Assembly (NCBI GenBank): GCA_015055665.1
Contig: SVHX01000001.1
Location: forward strand, 199,365-263,364
Direction: 5' to 3'
DNA: 64,000 nt
DNA from: Clostridiales bacterium
GTDB lineage: Bacteria; Bacillota; Clostridia; Christensenellales; UBA1242
Part shown: piece by piece, positions 1 through 9,428 of the stretch
Layout: each line of letters opens with the position of its first letter
Position numbering within the stretch: the stretch's first letter is position 1
The notes under the pieces: model-generated
What the model saw: the letters and a program-made list of their open reading frames with translations, nothing else
Told to the model about the DNA's origin: nothing
The model's database searches: none
Made by a program: the position numbers and the translations under genes

Positions 1-713
1 AGCTCTGTTATATATTCAATCATGCACAAATCCTTGCTATTAAGGATATATGTACCCCTATCATCTTCTTGAATATCGTACTGTTCGCCCTTGCGAGTCT
101 TCTCACATATCGAATACTCGAATCTACAAGCCTGAATACACGCACCCCTATTACTATCTCTTCCATTAAGATAATTAGACAACAAACACCTGCCCGAATA
201 AGAAATACACATTGCTCCATGAACAAATGTTTCTATCTCGACATCATCAGGAATATATTCTCTTATTTCTTTTATCTCATCAATACTAAGTTCACGTGCC
301 AAAACCAACCTTTTAACACCCATATCACACAAATACTTGGCCGAATACTTATTAGTAACATTAGCCTGCGTGGAAACATGAATATCTAGATCCGGAACAA
401 CTCTTCTTGCTAGTGCTATAATTCCAATATCGCTAACAATAATCCCATCAGCACCTATCTCACTTAGGAATTTCAAATAATCTTCAAGCCCATCAAAATC
501 TGAATTATGCGCAACAATATTAATTGTGATATAAACCTTTTTGCCAAGAGCGTGTGCATACATTACCGCCTCAACCAATTCTTCATTATCAAAATTACCA
601 GAAAATGCCCTCAATCCAAACTTCTTACCTGCAAGATAGCACGCATCTGCCCCATACTGAAAAGCAGTCTTTAATTTCTCCATATTTCCAGCTGGAGATA
701 ATAACTCTAACAT
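1..713 (-). CDS. Peptidase U32 family protein (TrhP-like tRNA hydroxylation protein), 3' end cut by window edge
   Basis: Read on the minus strand from an ATG at 713. The frame stays open to the left edge, so about 237 N-terminal residues are visible and the C-terminus is missing. Visible strings are MLELLSPAGNMEKLKTA at the start, YGADACYLAGKKFGLRAF, HVSTQANVTN and HGAMCISYSGRCLLS followed by GACIQACRF. The last two carry the clustered cysteines typical of the U32 (collagenase-like) family. Family knowledge: U32 proteins of the YrrN/YrrO and TrhP group take part in prephenate-dependent hydroxylation of wobble uridine 34 in tRNA. The gene starts 2 bases after the trmR stop, and TrmR methylates that hydroxyl, so the pairing supports a tRNA role over proteolysis. 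The family call is firm; the exact subfamily is inferred from context. Confidence 0.85.
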   Translation of the reverse strand, partial: MLELLSPAGNMEKLKTAFQYGADACYLAGKKFGLRAFSGNFDNEELVEAVMYAHALGKKVYITINIVAHNSDFDGLEDYLKFLSEIGADGIIVSDIGIIALARRVVPDLDIHVSTQANVTNKYSAKYLCDMGVKRLVLARELSIDEIKEIREYIPDDVEIETFVHGAMCISYSGRCLLSNYLNGRDSNRGACIQACRFEYSICEKTRKGEQYDIQEDDRGTYILNSKDLCMIEYITE

Positions 714-715
714 AT

Positions 716-1327
716 TTATTTTTCTCCTTTGTACCTAGTAACAGCTAACCCATCCTCTATCTTTACCATCTCGGTATTATAATCAGACTCATTAACCCTT
801 GCCAAATATTTTCTTAGGTTGTTAACCATGCTACGTTTCTTCCTTGGCGGGATATCATCCCCCTCAACCATGCCACCAAGCAAGACATTATCAGCAAGTA
901 TAACACCGGTCGTACCAATCAACTTAGTAATATTAGGTAAATAATTAATATATTGACCTTTTGCTCCATCTAAGAATACCATATCAAATTTGCAACCAGC
1001 ATCAACTAGTTCTTCAAGCAAATCTTTTGCATCCTGCAATCGCACATCTACCCGATCGCTAATACCAAGTTTATCAAAAGTTTGCCTTGCCACATCAAGA
1101 CTATTACCATTAATATCACAGGTTATTAATCGCTCAACCCCTGCAGATATCATTATAGAACCCGAGTAACCAATTGCTGTACCAATCTCAAGTACTGTTT
1201 TTATATTATTACTCTTAACATAATCATACAAAAATTTCGCGGATAGATCCCTGATAATAGGAATATAGTTTTCCTTGGCATAAACCTTGAGATCAGAGAG
1301 CCTATCCATCAATTCGTTATAATCCAT
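716..1327 (-). CDS. trmR: SAM-dependent O-methyltransferase, probable tRNA 5-hydroxyuridine methyltransferase
   Basis: A 203-residue class I (Rossmann) methyltransferase of the YrrM / caffeoyl-CoA O-methyltransferase-like family. The SAM-binding motif I is LEIGTAIGYSG at residues 46-56. The acidic metal/substrate motif FLDGAKGQY lies at 118-126, and ADNVLLGG at 145-152 carries the second metal-binding pair. In Bacillus subtilis the YrrM homologue (TrmR) converts 5-hydroxyuridine to 5-methoxyuridine at tRNA position 34. Here the gene sits 8 bases after RNase J and 2 bases before a U32-family gene, all in one direction, which suggests one transcript. The U32 neighbour would make the hydroxylated substrate. 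Length is normal for the family. A role on small catechol-like molecules cannot be excluded from sequence alone. Confidence 0.85.
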   Translation of the reverse strand: MDYNELMDRLSDLKVYAKENYIPIIRDLSAKFLYDYVKSNNIKTVLEIGTAIGYSGSIMISAGVERLITCDINGNSLDVARQTFDKLGISDRVDVRLQDAKDLLEELVDAGCKFDMVFLDGAKGQYINYLPNITKLIGTTGVILADNVLLGGMVEGDDIPPRKKRSMVNNLRKYLARVNESDYNTEMVKIEDGLAVTRYKGEK

Positions 1328-1335
1328 TATTCACC

Positions 1336-3006
1336 TTATTTTGTTTCGATAATTATAGGAATAATCATCGGTTTTCTCTTCATCTTACGGAAGAAGTATG
1401 TCTGAAGAGTCTTTTTGATATTATTCTTAATACTAGCCCAGTCTTGAGTCTTGAAGTTAGTTGAAATAACTGTATTAAGAACTAGATCTCTTGCTTCGTT
1501 CATCATCTCTTCATTGTCTTTGATATACACAAATCCTCTAGCATAAATATCTGGTTTAGATGTCAAACTCCAAGTTTTATCAGAAATTGTCACAGTTACA
1601 ACACACATACCCTCTGTTGCCAACTGCATCCTATCTCTTTGAACAACTCCACCAGCATCACTTATCTCTGTTCCATCAACAAGCTTAATACCACTATGAA
1701 TAACACCGCTCTTCTTAATACTTGCTCTGGACACACTAATAGTATCACCAATCTCAGGTATCACAATATTCCTCTCAGCCATACCAAGATCTTTTGCTAG
1801 ATTACTATGTGCTCTTAAGTGTCTATACTCTCCATGCACAGGCACAAAGAACTTAGGCTTAAGCAATGTATGCAATGTCTTTAATTCCTCTTGATTAGCA
1901 TGACCACTTACATGCACTTCTGCCAACGACTCATAAACAATCGAAGCACCTTTGGTATACAATAGATTAATAACATTATTAATCTCTTTCTCATTACCAG
2001 GTATTGCAGACGAAGAGAAAATTACGTAATCGTTATTGCCAATTTCAATCTTGTTAAATTCACCATTAGCCATCCTAGCAAGAGCACTATTCTCTTCTCC
2101 TTGACTGCCAGTACAAAGAACACAAATCTGTCCATCCTCGTACTTCTCAATATTATTTACATCCACAACTAGTTCACGATTAAACTTCAACTCACCAATC
2201 TTAGAGGCTGTTTCGCAAATATTAAGCATACTACGACCAGTAAAGACAATCTTTCTTCCATACTTCTCGCAAATATTAAGAATTTGCTGAATTCTATGGA
2301 CATTACTTGCAAAAGTCGCAATTATTATTCTCTTCTTCTGGTTCTGTATAAATAGGTTGTCAAGAGTAATGCCGACCTTTTTCTCACTCATACTAAAGCC
2401 TGGACGTTCTGCATTAGTACTATCAGCAGTAAGAAGCAATACTCCACGCCTACCTATCTCAGCAAGTCTAATAAGATTCATTGGCTCGCCATCAATTGGA
2501 GTATAATCCAACTTAAAGTCACCAGTATGGAAATACACACCAACAGGAGTTGTAATTGCCAACCCCATAGCACCACTAATACTATGAGTAACCTTAACAA
2601 ACTCTACTTGAAAACAACCAACTTTAATTACTTGACCATTTTTAATTACATTAGGCTTGCACTTAACCTTTCTATGCTCCTTTAGTTTATTCTCAATAAG
2701 AGCAACTGTTAATTTGCTTGCATACACAGGAATATTACCCAAATCCTGCAATACATATGGCAACGCACCAATATGGTCCTCGTGACCATGAGTTATTACC
2801 ATACCTTTAATTTTTTGCCTATTATTTATTAGATAAGTAATATCAGGCAAAACAACATCAATTCCCGGCATATCATCAGACGGGAACGCCATACCGCTAT
2901 CTATTATCAATATTTCATTATTGTACTCGAGTGCCATCATGTTTTTGCCAACTTCGCCGACACCACCCAAGAAAGATAGCTTTAATCCTAAATTTTGTTT
3001 ATTCAT
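1336..3006 (-). CDS. rnj: Ribonuclease J
   Basis: A 556-residue metallo-beta-lactamase/beta-CASP nuclease that matures and degrades RNA with 5'-exonuclease and endonuclease activity. The zinc motif HGHEDH is at residues 73-78. Further metal ligands lie in HTGDF and in the VHVSGHANQEEL segment, and the beta-CASP ATFASNVHRIQQ stretch is present. Full family length of about 555 residues, beginning MNKQNLGLKLSFLGGVGEV. The ATG is preceded by a strong AAGGAG about 6 bases upstream. First gene of a probable operon with trmR and the U32 gene. RNase J1 and J2 cannot be separated here; no paralogue lies in this window. Confidence 0.95.
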   Translation of the reverse strand: MNKQNLGLKLSFLGGVGEVGKNMMALEYNNEILIIDSGMAFPSDDMPGIDVVLPDITYLINNRQKIKGMVITHGHEDHIGALPYVLQDLGNIPVYASKLTVALIENKLKEHRKVKCKPNVIKNGQVIKVGCFQVEFVKVTHSISGAMGLAITTPVGVYFHTGDFKLDYTPIDGEPMNLIRLAEIGRRGVLLLTADSTNAERPGFSMSEKKVGITLDNLFIQNQKKRIIIATFASNVHRIQQILNICEKYGRKIVFTGRSMLNICETASKIGELKFNRELVVDVNNIEKYEDGQICVLCTGSQGEENSALARMANGEFNKIEIGNNDYVIFSSSAIPGNEKEINNVINLLYTKGASIVYESLAEVHVSGHANQEELKTLHTLLKPKFFVPVHGEYRHLRAHSNLAKDLGMAERNIVIPEIGDTISVSRASIKKSGVIHSGIKLVDGTEISDAGGVVQRDRMQLATEGMCVVTVTISDKTWSLTSKPDIYARGFVYIKDNEEMMNEARDLVLNTVISTNFKTQDWASIKNNIKKTLQTYFFRKMKRKPMIIPIIIETK

Positions 3007-3482
3007 CTTCTTCTCCTTATTAATCTTTTATGTAAGTTAGAATATAACTTTTAATATATTTTACAATAAAACACTCTTAGACATAAATCATGCCTTAAGT
3101 TTAAATATATATTCAAAAATTAGTAATCTTAAGTAATTACCAAGTCCACAACTTGCGACACCACACAAAAAAGAACGGCGACAACATTTATTGCGGAAAT
3201 TTATTAACATTATCAGCATACAAGAGCCATTAATATACTTAACTCTGAACACTCTAATGCATATATTAAACTAACTTCATTACTAATAATATACTATAAC
3301 TCAAACAAAAAATCAATAACTTATTTGCACTTTGTAGAAAAAAATAAGATATTTAATAAATAATAACCAATATTTCTTATAATAAATATACTCTTTGACA
3401 ACATCTGCAAACCAAAACCAATTTTAATAATAAAAAATCGGCACCATATTAATGATAACCGATAATCAACTTTGATGTTTAT
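3007..3482. other. Gene-free stretch upstream of RNase J
   Basis: 476 very A+T-rich bases between the RNase J start and the stop of the next minus-strand gene. It holds the RNase J ribosome binding site (AAGGAG in minus-strand sense, just right of 3006). No open frame of plausible coding quality, no clear terminator for the 3483 gene and no repeat was seen. A weak minus-strand promoter-like arrangement (TTATTG and TATATT, about 17 apart) lies around 3045-3075 but is not convincing. Confidence 0.5.
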
Positions 3483-4433
3483 TTAAATAATATATTTCAT
3501 ATCGTTAAGTTTGTCCGAAATTTCTTTCTTGTTTGGTGTAATTACATTATATATATCCACATAATATCTCATACCTTGTCCCTCGTATACACACACCATA
3601 CCAAATGCGTTATACATAATAAACGACACAGGTATTGACAATATTAATCCTACAAAAAATGTAAATAACCCAAGGAACATATTAAGCACAACAATACCAA
3701 GAACGATTGCAATACTGCTACTAAACACCCTACCAAATCTTCTAAAATTCATCTTAAGAGCAACTCTCAAACTCTTAAACACACCATAATTCATAACCGT
3801 CATAGTAGGAGCCCATGCAGAAAATAATACCATCTTAAACGCCATCAAAACAACAAAACCAACAACAATTACAAATACAGCCAGTAAATCAAGGTATACC
3901 GTGTGTCTAAACATCTTAAGACTAGCCAAAAATAATCCCATATATATTAGACTCAATGGTAACCCAACTAGATATCTAGAAATCTGCAACCTCAAATTTT
4001 TAACAAAAACATCTGCAAAGCTTGCAAAAAATCCTTGCTTTGTCAAACTCCCTATATACAAGTGCAACGAATTACACACTGCCAAATGACTAAGAGATTG
4101 ATAAAATACCGAAAGGAAGAATACTACAACCCCAGAACACACAATGTTCCACCATACCTGCGAGATATTTGAAACAAAAAATTCCCATGCATCATCTAAT
4201 ATAATTGATAAATTCTGCAATGCTACCGAAAGATTAAGCGAAGTTATAAAGCTCGAATACAGATCAATTAACTTCTCAAAAAAACCTGCATCCTCTATCA
4301 ATCTAATTACAGGATTAAGAAACAAAGCAAGTAGACCACTACAAGCTAGCACACCCAATAAGAAATACAAGATCATCTTCCATACTAGATTAAAGTTAGA
4401 AATAAGAACTTTAATCGAATTCTTAAATAACAT
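3483..4433 (-). CDS. Polytopic membrane protein of unknown function
   Basis: A 316-residue protein with about six hydrophobic segments. The first is near residues 18-42, others near 98-122, 153-175 and 183-215, with a long pair near 235-285. The polar linker near 215-235 is rich in Arg and Lys, consistent with a cytoplasmic loop. No catalytic motif or known transporter signature is visible. It resembles the broad group of uncharacterised six-helix proteins common in clostridia. A ribosome binding site (AAGGAGGTAGG) lies upstream of its ATG. The neighbour to its right is the 3' end of the phage cassette, separated by a terminator, so it is probably a host gene just outside it. Confidence 0.6.
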   Translation of the reverse strand: MLFKNSIKVLISNFNLVWKMILYFLLGVLACSGLLALFLNPVIRLIEDAGFFEKLIDLYSSFITSLNLSVALQNLSIILDDAWEFFVSNISQVWWNIVCSGVVVFFLSVFYQSLSHLAVCNSLHLYIGSLTKQGFFASFADVFVKNLRLQISRYLVGLPLSLIYMGLFLASLKMFRHTVYLDLLAVFVIVVGFVVLMAFKMVLFSAWAPTMTVMNYGVFKSLRVALKMNFRRFGRVFSSSIAIVLGIVVLNMFLGLFTFFVGLILSIPVSFIMYNAFGMVCVYEGQGMRYYVDIYNVITPNKKEISDKLNDMKYII

Positions 4434-4508
4434 AAGATAAGCCTACCTCCTTCTTTTTCAATTCATTATCACCATTATTTTACTACAACTTAAACAATAT
4501 TGCAATAA

Positions 4509-4559
4509 AAATGGCTACACTCTTAGCATTGACAGCCTAAAAATTATCGTGTAGCCATT
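4509..4559 (-). terminator. Terminator of the phage late operon
   Basis: Perfect 11-base inverted repeat (AATGGCTACAC at 4510-4520 against GTGTAGCCATT at 4549-4559) with a 28-base loop. In minus-strand sense the stem is followed by TTTTTATTG. It lies about 45 bases after the stop of the last phage gene, so it fits transcription end of the holin-capsid operon. Confidence 0.65.
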
Positions 4560-4602
4560 ATTGATTTTCTAGTCAACCTAGTAAGATTTCGTCTAGATAA
4601 TA

Positions 4603-4863
4603 TTATATATCAACATCCTCATCCGATTGTTGTTCCTGCAATTCAATCAGCAACTCATCCTTGCTATATGCAGTATTGTCTTTGACATTTTTCTTTGTCA
4701 CAATTCCAAGCATTACAAGAATTGAACATATCGTAATTATTACACTTTCAACTTCCGCCGAAGGGACACTCACACCAAACAACTGAGATATCGCGTCAAT
4801 GGCTATTACAACAGCACCACTTAACCCCAACCAGAACGAAGTAGTCTTTAACTTTTCCTTCAT
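4603..4863 (-). CDS. Phage holin
   Basis: An 86-residue protein with two predicted membrane helices, near residues 10-30 and 38-57, and a charged C-terminal tail (about residues 58-86). The opening TSFWLGLSGAVVIAIDAI and the following VPSAEVESVIITICSILVMLGI match the general pattern of phi LC3 / LL-H type phage holins. Such holins form inner-membrane holes that release or activate lysin. It is the last gene of the cassette, 5 bases after the BhlA-like gene, and directly precedes a terminator. No endolysin gene follows, which is unusual because holin and lysin are normally adjacent. Confidence 0.75.
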   Translation of the reverse strand: MKEKLKTTSFWLGLSGAVVIAIDAISQLFGVSVPSAEVESVIITICSILVMLGIVTKKNVKDNTAYSKDELLIELQEQQSDEDVDI

Positions 4864-4868
4864 AACAA

Positions 4869-5096
4869 CTATTCCTTTAATCTTATATTTGAACTAGAAT
4901 GCAACATTTCTTTAATATCCTCAACATCTTGTTTAACCCCTTGAACAATCTCAAGAGCGTTTCCTAGTTTTAATATCGTTTCTTGATACTTTTTTTCTCG
5001 CTTACTACTATCTCTCAGAAAGTATATCAATAATCCAAGAAATAGCACAGCGAACAACCCATTACTGATTGCAAGATTAACAACTTCTTGCCACAT
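4869..5096 (-). CDS. BhlA/UviB-family holin-like protein
   Basis: A 75-residue protein with one N-terminal membrane helix (about residues 9-27) followed by a Lys/Glu-rich helical tail containing RDSSKREKKYQETI and VKQDVEDIKEML. This is the layout of BhlA and UviB, small phage or plasmid proteins with holin-like, membrane-active roles. The ATG overlaps the last base of the preceding gene's stop codon, so translation is probably coupled. Having both a BhlA-type and a phi LC3-type protein is common in Bacillus and Clostridium prophages. Confidence 0.75.
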   Translation of the reverse strand: MWQEVVNLAISNGLFAVLFLGLLIYFLRDSSKREKKYQETILKLGNALEIVQGVKQDVEDIKEMLHSSSNIRLKE

Positions 5097-5773
5097 TATT
5101 TGGCTCTATAACTCTCAATAAGACTAATCATATTCGAATCCAAATCAGCATGAGCTGCAAGCATATCTATAGTATCTTTATCACAAGCACCTAACACAGT
5201 ATGTAACTCGTTTATAAATTTTTCTGCCCTATATTTCTCAACAACAAGATTACCATATTTATTAGAAAACTTATCCCAAGAAAAACTCTTTGACTCCACA
5301 TCAGCCAATTCTTCCGACAACTGTTCCATCTTGGTTTTAAAATCGTTTTCAATTTCTACAATATCATTATTAACCAGAGCAATCTCCGACTCAATCACAG
5401 ACATTTTCATCTGTTCTTTAGCAATTTTATCAGCAAGCTTAACAGAAAGAGCAATATCATAATCCATAATCGCTTTCTTTCTTTGAAGATTAAGCGCATT
5501 TAACTTAAACCTCACAACATCAAGTTTAATTGCAAAATCATGATCCGCCTCTATATATTTAGCTATCTCCTCGGGAACAAATGCACCTCTATTGGCAATC
5601 TTTATATATTTACCCTCTGGACAGGCAAATTCAACAACTCCATTAAAACAATAAAAGTCCTTCAACTTATTGATTTTTTGAACAAGATCATCAACTCTTT
5701 TTAGCATAAGAGTTTCTTCATAAACATTTTTAATATTATCAGAAATATCACTACTAATTTTATAATTATTCAT
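5096..5773 (-). CDS. Phage-encoded coiled-coil protein of unknown function
   Basis: The longest frame starts at 5848. The start chosen here is the ATG at 5773 (MNNYKISSD), because AAGGAAGG sits 7 bases upstream of it and the extra 25 residues of the long form have no such site. The 225-residue product is largely helical. A Lys/Glu-rich coiled-coil stretch spans roughly its middle third (AKEQMKMSVIESEIALVNND and on). No enzymatic motif is visible. Its place between virion genes and holins suggests an internal, tail-associated or assembly protein. Not recognised. Confidence 0.6.
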   Translation of the reverse strand: MNNYKISSDISDNIKNVYEETLMLKRVDDLVQKINKLKDFYCFNGVVEFACPEGKYIKIANRGAFVPEEIAKYIEADHDFAIKLDVVRFKLNALNLQRKKAIMDYDIALSVKLADKIAKEQMKMSVIESEIALVNNDIVEIENDFKTKMEQLSEELADVESKSFSWDKFSNKYGNLVVEKYRAEKFINELHTVLGACDKDTIDMLAAHADLDSNMISLIESYRAK

Positions 5774-5834
5774 ACACAATCCTTCCTTCATTGACTTCGA
5801 TACACGCAATCCAGTCAATGCCTTTTGCAAACAT

Positions 5835-6908
5835 TTATCGATTAACAATAGAGAAATTACCTCCGACAGTTACAACAACTTTTTCATCACCAATCTCCAT
5901 ATAATCAATAACATTATTTAACCGAGTGGATTCAATAGACTTCATCACACCACAAAATCTTCCCGTATCCTCTATTACAAAGTCAACAATATCAACAGCA
6001 TACTCATACATATATGCACTAGTACATCTATCTGCATATTCAAAAATACGCATATTATCGGCTTTTGTTTCAGATATTTTATCAATACGTTCAATAGAGT
6101 CTAAGTAATACAATAAGCATTTGTTGCCCGCTTTAATACCGAACAATCTACAGTTAACGCTATCGTTTTGCGACTGAATCAAACTGCTTGCGTTAAGACC
6201 TTTAATAACATTTGAACTTATCTTGTTAAACGCCACATCTAAGACATCAATTATAACATCACCAGCAACTATATATATGGCAACAGTATAACCATCCAAA
6301 TGCATTATAATAATATCATCAACATGATCAGCAATTTTTGATTTACTCGTATAATTATCAATATTGTTGCAATAATATACACCTTGACTATCAGAAAAGA
6401 CTTTATCAATAGTAACAACATTATCTTGCCAATATTGTCCTACAAACAACAAATCATTATCTTGACTTATCAGGCTTAAACTGCCACCAACCAACTCTTC
6501 GGCACTACTGCAACTATATTGACTCACCCAATATCCATATTCAACCAAACTATCATTACTAGACAGCCAAACACAACTTTTACCATTAACAATCTTTGCG
6601 CCTTTTACACCAATAACAACACTACTCGCAGTTCCCGTTATAATAAACTCTTGTTCATGGACAAATTTAATTGGCAACTGATAACGCCCCTCTGCAACAT
6701 CAGCAAGAAGAACGACCTCCCCGTACTTAATTGTAACATTGGAATTTTCTCCATTAACTACCAAGCAAATATAACCATATGAATCTTCTACATCAAGCTT
6801 GACAACATACTTATCTCGTAATGGTGCAACACATCTAAAACTTAGTATATTATCGCGAACATCTTGTAAATTGTGTTTCTTAATAAGGTCTTTAAAATTC
6901 GAACTCAT
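5835..6908 (-). CDS. Putative virion protein, unknown
   Basis: A 357-residue beta-rich protein beginning MSSNFKDLIKKHN. Hydrophobic beta-strand-like runs alternate with polar turns throughout, and there is no signal peptide or membrane helix. It lies 3 bases after the nozzle-type gene and is followed by the coiled-coil gene, a spot often used by tail or head-decoration proteins in short-tailed phages. The sequence offers no family match that I recognise. A tail-spike role is possible but nothing shows a receptor-binding or hydrolase motif. Confidence 0.55.
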   Translation of the reverse strand: MSSNFKDLIKKHNLQDVRDNILSFRCVAPLRDKYVVKLDVEDSYGYICLVVNGENSNVTIKYGEVVLLADVAEGRYQLPIKFVHEQEFIITGTASSVVIGVKGAKIVNGKSCVWLSSNDSLVEYGYWVSQYSCSSAEELVGGSLSLISQDNDLLFVGQYWQDNVVTIDKVFSDSQGVYYCNNIDNYTSKSKIADHVDDIIIMHLDGYTVAIYIVAGDVIIDVLDVAFNKISSNVIKGLNASSLIQSQNDSVNCRLFGIKAGNKCLLYYLDSIERIDKISETKADNMRIFEYADRCTSAYMYEYAVDIVDFVIEDTGRFCGVMKSIESTRLNNVIDYMEIGDEKVVVTVGGNFSIVNR

Positions 6909-6911
6909 ATG

Positions 6912-8399
6912 CTAAACCCCTACCGAAACATACGGATGACAAATATAATTATTAACACCCTTAGAAACAATGTCTATAGCAAACCATTTGCACTTAATAT
7001 TCACCCTTATATCCTGTATGCCAACTCTACCCGCAACATTGATAATTTTATCTCCACAATCTGTCCTAACTACAACCTCAATATCTTGCCTTGTCTCCAA
7101 TGACAAAGACTTTAATATTTTATCCTTATTTGTGCTCATATCAACTTTGTGAGATTGCCAAACCTTGCTAGTATTCTCGTTAAAATACTTACCCAAAATA
7201 CCGACAGTTCCAAAACGATAAATCGAACCAGGCTTTCTAGAGAGAACACAAACACTACTCTCAATAGTATCGTTAATTATATAAATATCCATAACATCAT
7301 AGCCACACAATATATCTAACATGCCACAAGTTACGTTGTATCTAATAAATGAATTGTTATTATAACTACCCTCTGGCAAATGAACATTATCTTGATAATC
7401 TAGATTACAACTTAAATAGTAGTAACCGTCGCAGAAGCCAGCTACAGAATAATCCTGACTAGCATTATTTAAAAGACTATTAACACCCGTATCAATTTTG
7501 GTAGATTTATTTCCATCAAATTTGTACAAGCCATCAGAAGCTAGATATAAAATTTTATCCCCACAAACACACACGGTCTTCTCAAATATTCGTCCATTAC
7601 TTACAATCGACGACACCACTTCAAACTCTTTAGGATCTCCATATGTACTAATTCTACTTATACCAAAATCTCTAAAGACATACAAATCTCCATCAAAAGA
7701 AACAACTTTGTTACACTTACCCATCTCAATAGGTAATTCTATTATGCCACCCTCTCGTGAGGATATATTAAAATTTGTAGGATCTAAATTATCGCTATAA
7801 TAAATCTTATAAACATCATCATAAACAGTAACAAATAACCTATCGTTAATTATACACATACTACTCATTAAAGGCACATTATCAACTTTTATAACATTTT
7901 GCGGATACTGCCAGACATACATACCTTTAGATTTAGATACCAGTATCAAACTATCTCTACCACCAATATTATAAACGGTTACCAACGGCACATCAGATAA
8001 ATTAAGGTCGTCAATACGTGTTACACTAGACGAACTAGTATCTAATCTATTAAAATAGAAATCTCCATTACTAGATTGCAATATTAAAAAAGTCATATAA
8101 CCACCACTTGATATATCCTGCATACAGAATCTCCAAGCAGCTTTATAATAATAACCACCAGCAAGACCATCTATAGCCTTTCTATCATTAGGAAAATTTT
8201 TGTCATACCTGAAAGAAAGGTCTGCAATGCCCAGTCCATCAACAAGAGCATCACCACAACTACCAAAGTTAGTTATCATCATAGATTTTTCTAATGGCAA
8301 TTGACTTGCTTTATCATCATAATCAATAGAACCAAACAACGCCAACTTACTATTCTTTACTTTTATATTTTTAATAGGTAAATTATTTTCATAAAACAT
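6912..8399 (-). CDS. Short-tail nozzle-type beta-propeller protein
   Basis: The open frame begins with a GTG at 8408, but the ATG at 8399 (MFYENNLPIKN) has AAGGTGG 6 bases upstream and is preferred. The 495-residue product shows repeated strand-turn units such as RLFVTVYDDVYKIYYSDNLD, FDGDLYVFRDFGISR, DKILYLASDGLYKFDGN and FCDGYYYLSCNLDY. The wording of these units (ground-truth-like readings, SDNLDPTNF, then LYVF and LYKFDG) matches proteins found after head-tail connectors in clostridial prophages. I infer the nozzle role (T7 gp12-like, a propeller-containing tail tube tip) from the fold pattern and from the gene order portal, scaffold, capsid, connector, this gene. Confidence 0.65.
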   Translation of the reverse strand: MFYENNLPIKNIKVKNSKLALFGSIDYDDKASQLPLEKSMMITNFGSCGDALVDGLGIADLSFRYDKNFPNDRKAIDGLAGGYYYKAAWRFCMQDISSGGYMTFLILQSSNGDFYFNRLDTSSSSVTRIDDLNLSDVPLVTVYNIGGRDSLILVSKSKGMYVWQYPQNVIKVDNVPLMSSMCIINDRLFVTVYDDVYKIYYSDNLDPTNFNISSREGGIIELPIEMGKCNKVVSFDGDLYVFRDFGISRISTYGDPKEFEVVSSIVSNGRIFEKTVCVCGDKILYLASDGLYKFDGNKSTKIDTGVNSLLNNASQDYSVAGFCDGYYYLSCNLDYQDNVHLPEGSYNNNSFIRYNVTCGMLDILCGYDVMDIYIINDTIESSVCVLSRKPGSIYRFGTVGILGKYFNENTSKVWQSHKVDMSTNKDKILKSLSLETRQDIEVVVRTDCGDKIINVAGRVGIQDIRVNIKCKWFAIDIVSKGVNNYICHPYVSVGV

Positions 8400-8401
8400 A
8401 A

Positions 8402-8962
8402 TTACCACCTTCTAGCTGGCATAGAAATACTTCTTCTCGGTCTAAGCAAATTAAATATCGAAGTCTTAAATCTCTTGTCCCACATATAAGCATCATCAAT
8501 AACACCCTTAATATACAAGTACTCACTAGCTACACCCATTGCAAAAGTAATCTCATTTAATTTAAGATAATAATTAATATCATCATCAAGAGTTACTTTA
8601 TCAGGAAAATAAGTATAAACAATGCAACACTCTCCAGCATGATTTATCATTAATCCATCAGGCATAACTTTGTAAGACAACTTTCTACCTGACCCAGATT
8701 CAATAGATTTGATATCAATTATTGACTTATTAGAAATTTTGCCAAAAGCAATTAGTCCATCTCTGCAATTAATAGTTACACTATCAATCAAATCAATATA
8801 ACTAGATGCAATTGTATTATTAACAATATTAGTAGCAAGCACAAGATTGTTAACATCTCCGAGCAACTCTTCACTTTCTGCAACTTCTCCATCTAAGTAT
8901 TTTACAATTTCTTTTAAACCAAGCAACTCAGCACTTATTCTTACAATATTCTTTACTTTCAT
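8402..8962 (-). CDS. Head-tail connector / tail tubular protein A-like
   Basis: The frame opens at a GTG at 8977. The ATG at 8962 (MKVKNIVRISAELLG) is preferred because GGAG lies 8 bases upstream, and translation then starts just inside the end of the preceding gene. The 186-residue product has helical ends and a beta-rich middle. The C-terminus is basic and Arg-rich (FNLLRPRRSISMPARRW). The opening with an invariant NIV.ISAELLGL-type helix and EELLGDVNNLVLATNIVNN resembles adaptor proteins that seat between portal and nozzle in podovirus-like prophages. The function is inferred mainly from position and size (T7 gp11 is about 196 residues). Confidence 0.6.
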   Translation of the reverse strand: MKVKNIVRISAELLGLKEIVKYLDGEVAESEELLGDVNNLVLATNIVNNTIASSYIDLIDSVTINCRDGLIAFGKISNKSIIDIKSIESGSGRKLSYKVMPDGLMINHAGECCIVYTYFPDKVTLDDDINYYLKLNEITFAMGVASEYLYIKGVIDDAYMWDKRFKTSIFNLLRPRRSISMPARRW

Positions 8963-8967
8963 ATTAC

Positions 8968-9342
8968 TCATCTCCACTCTGTAACAAATACGTTATCACC
9001 AATAGGACGTGAGGCAGAACTTGCGTATTCATAAATTTCTCTAATTTGATACGCAGATTGCTCCAAGATTTTTTCATTACAATTTTTAGACACACCTATA
9101 TTGTTTTTGGCAATATCATCAATAATATTGTCAATGTTTTCAATGCTAGTGTCATATACTTTATCCAACACCCTCTTGTCAATAGCCACATCATTTACCA
9201 CAAAACAATATGTATTTTCTTGTTTATAGTTATGCACCTCATATTGACTAGTCAAAGTATTAAATACAATAAAGTAACCATCATCAATTTCTTTTATCCT
9301 ATCAGTAATATCAAATACATCACTTTCAATTTTTATTCTCAT
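8968..9342 (-). CDS. Conserved small phage structural-module protein
   Basis: A 124-residue protein beginning MRIKIESDVFDITDRIKEID. It contains YFIVFNTLTSQYEVHNYKQ and NTYCFVVNDVAIDKRVLDKV, then a helical half with NIDNIIDDIAKNN. I recognise this pattern (a strand pair reading FN..T..YEVHN followed by ..YC and a D.R.L helix) from small proteins placed after the capsid gene in clostridial phages, but the molecular role is unknown to me. It sits between the capsid and connector genes, 86 bases downstream of the capsid stop in transcription order reversed, so a head-completion role is plausible. Confidence 0.55.
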   Translation of the reverse strand: MRIKIESDVFDITDRIKEIDDGYFIVFNTLTSQYEVHNYKQENTYCFVVNDVAIDKRVLDKVYDTSIENIDNIIDDIAKNNIGVSKNCNEKILEQSAYQIREIYEYASSASRPIGDNVFVTEWR

Positions 9343-9428
9343 TAACGCAACTCTTCTTATAAATTATAAAAATTACAGGCGGCCACCAATTACTGGCAAC
9401 CACCTGTAAAATATTAATCAACTAACTT

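Noticed and set aside
4509..4559. Inverted repeat at the phage cassette's right edge in transcription sense, considered as an attachment site
   Set aside because: No matching copy exists at the other edge, and the arms plus T-run fit a terminator better.
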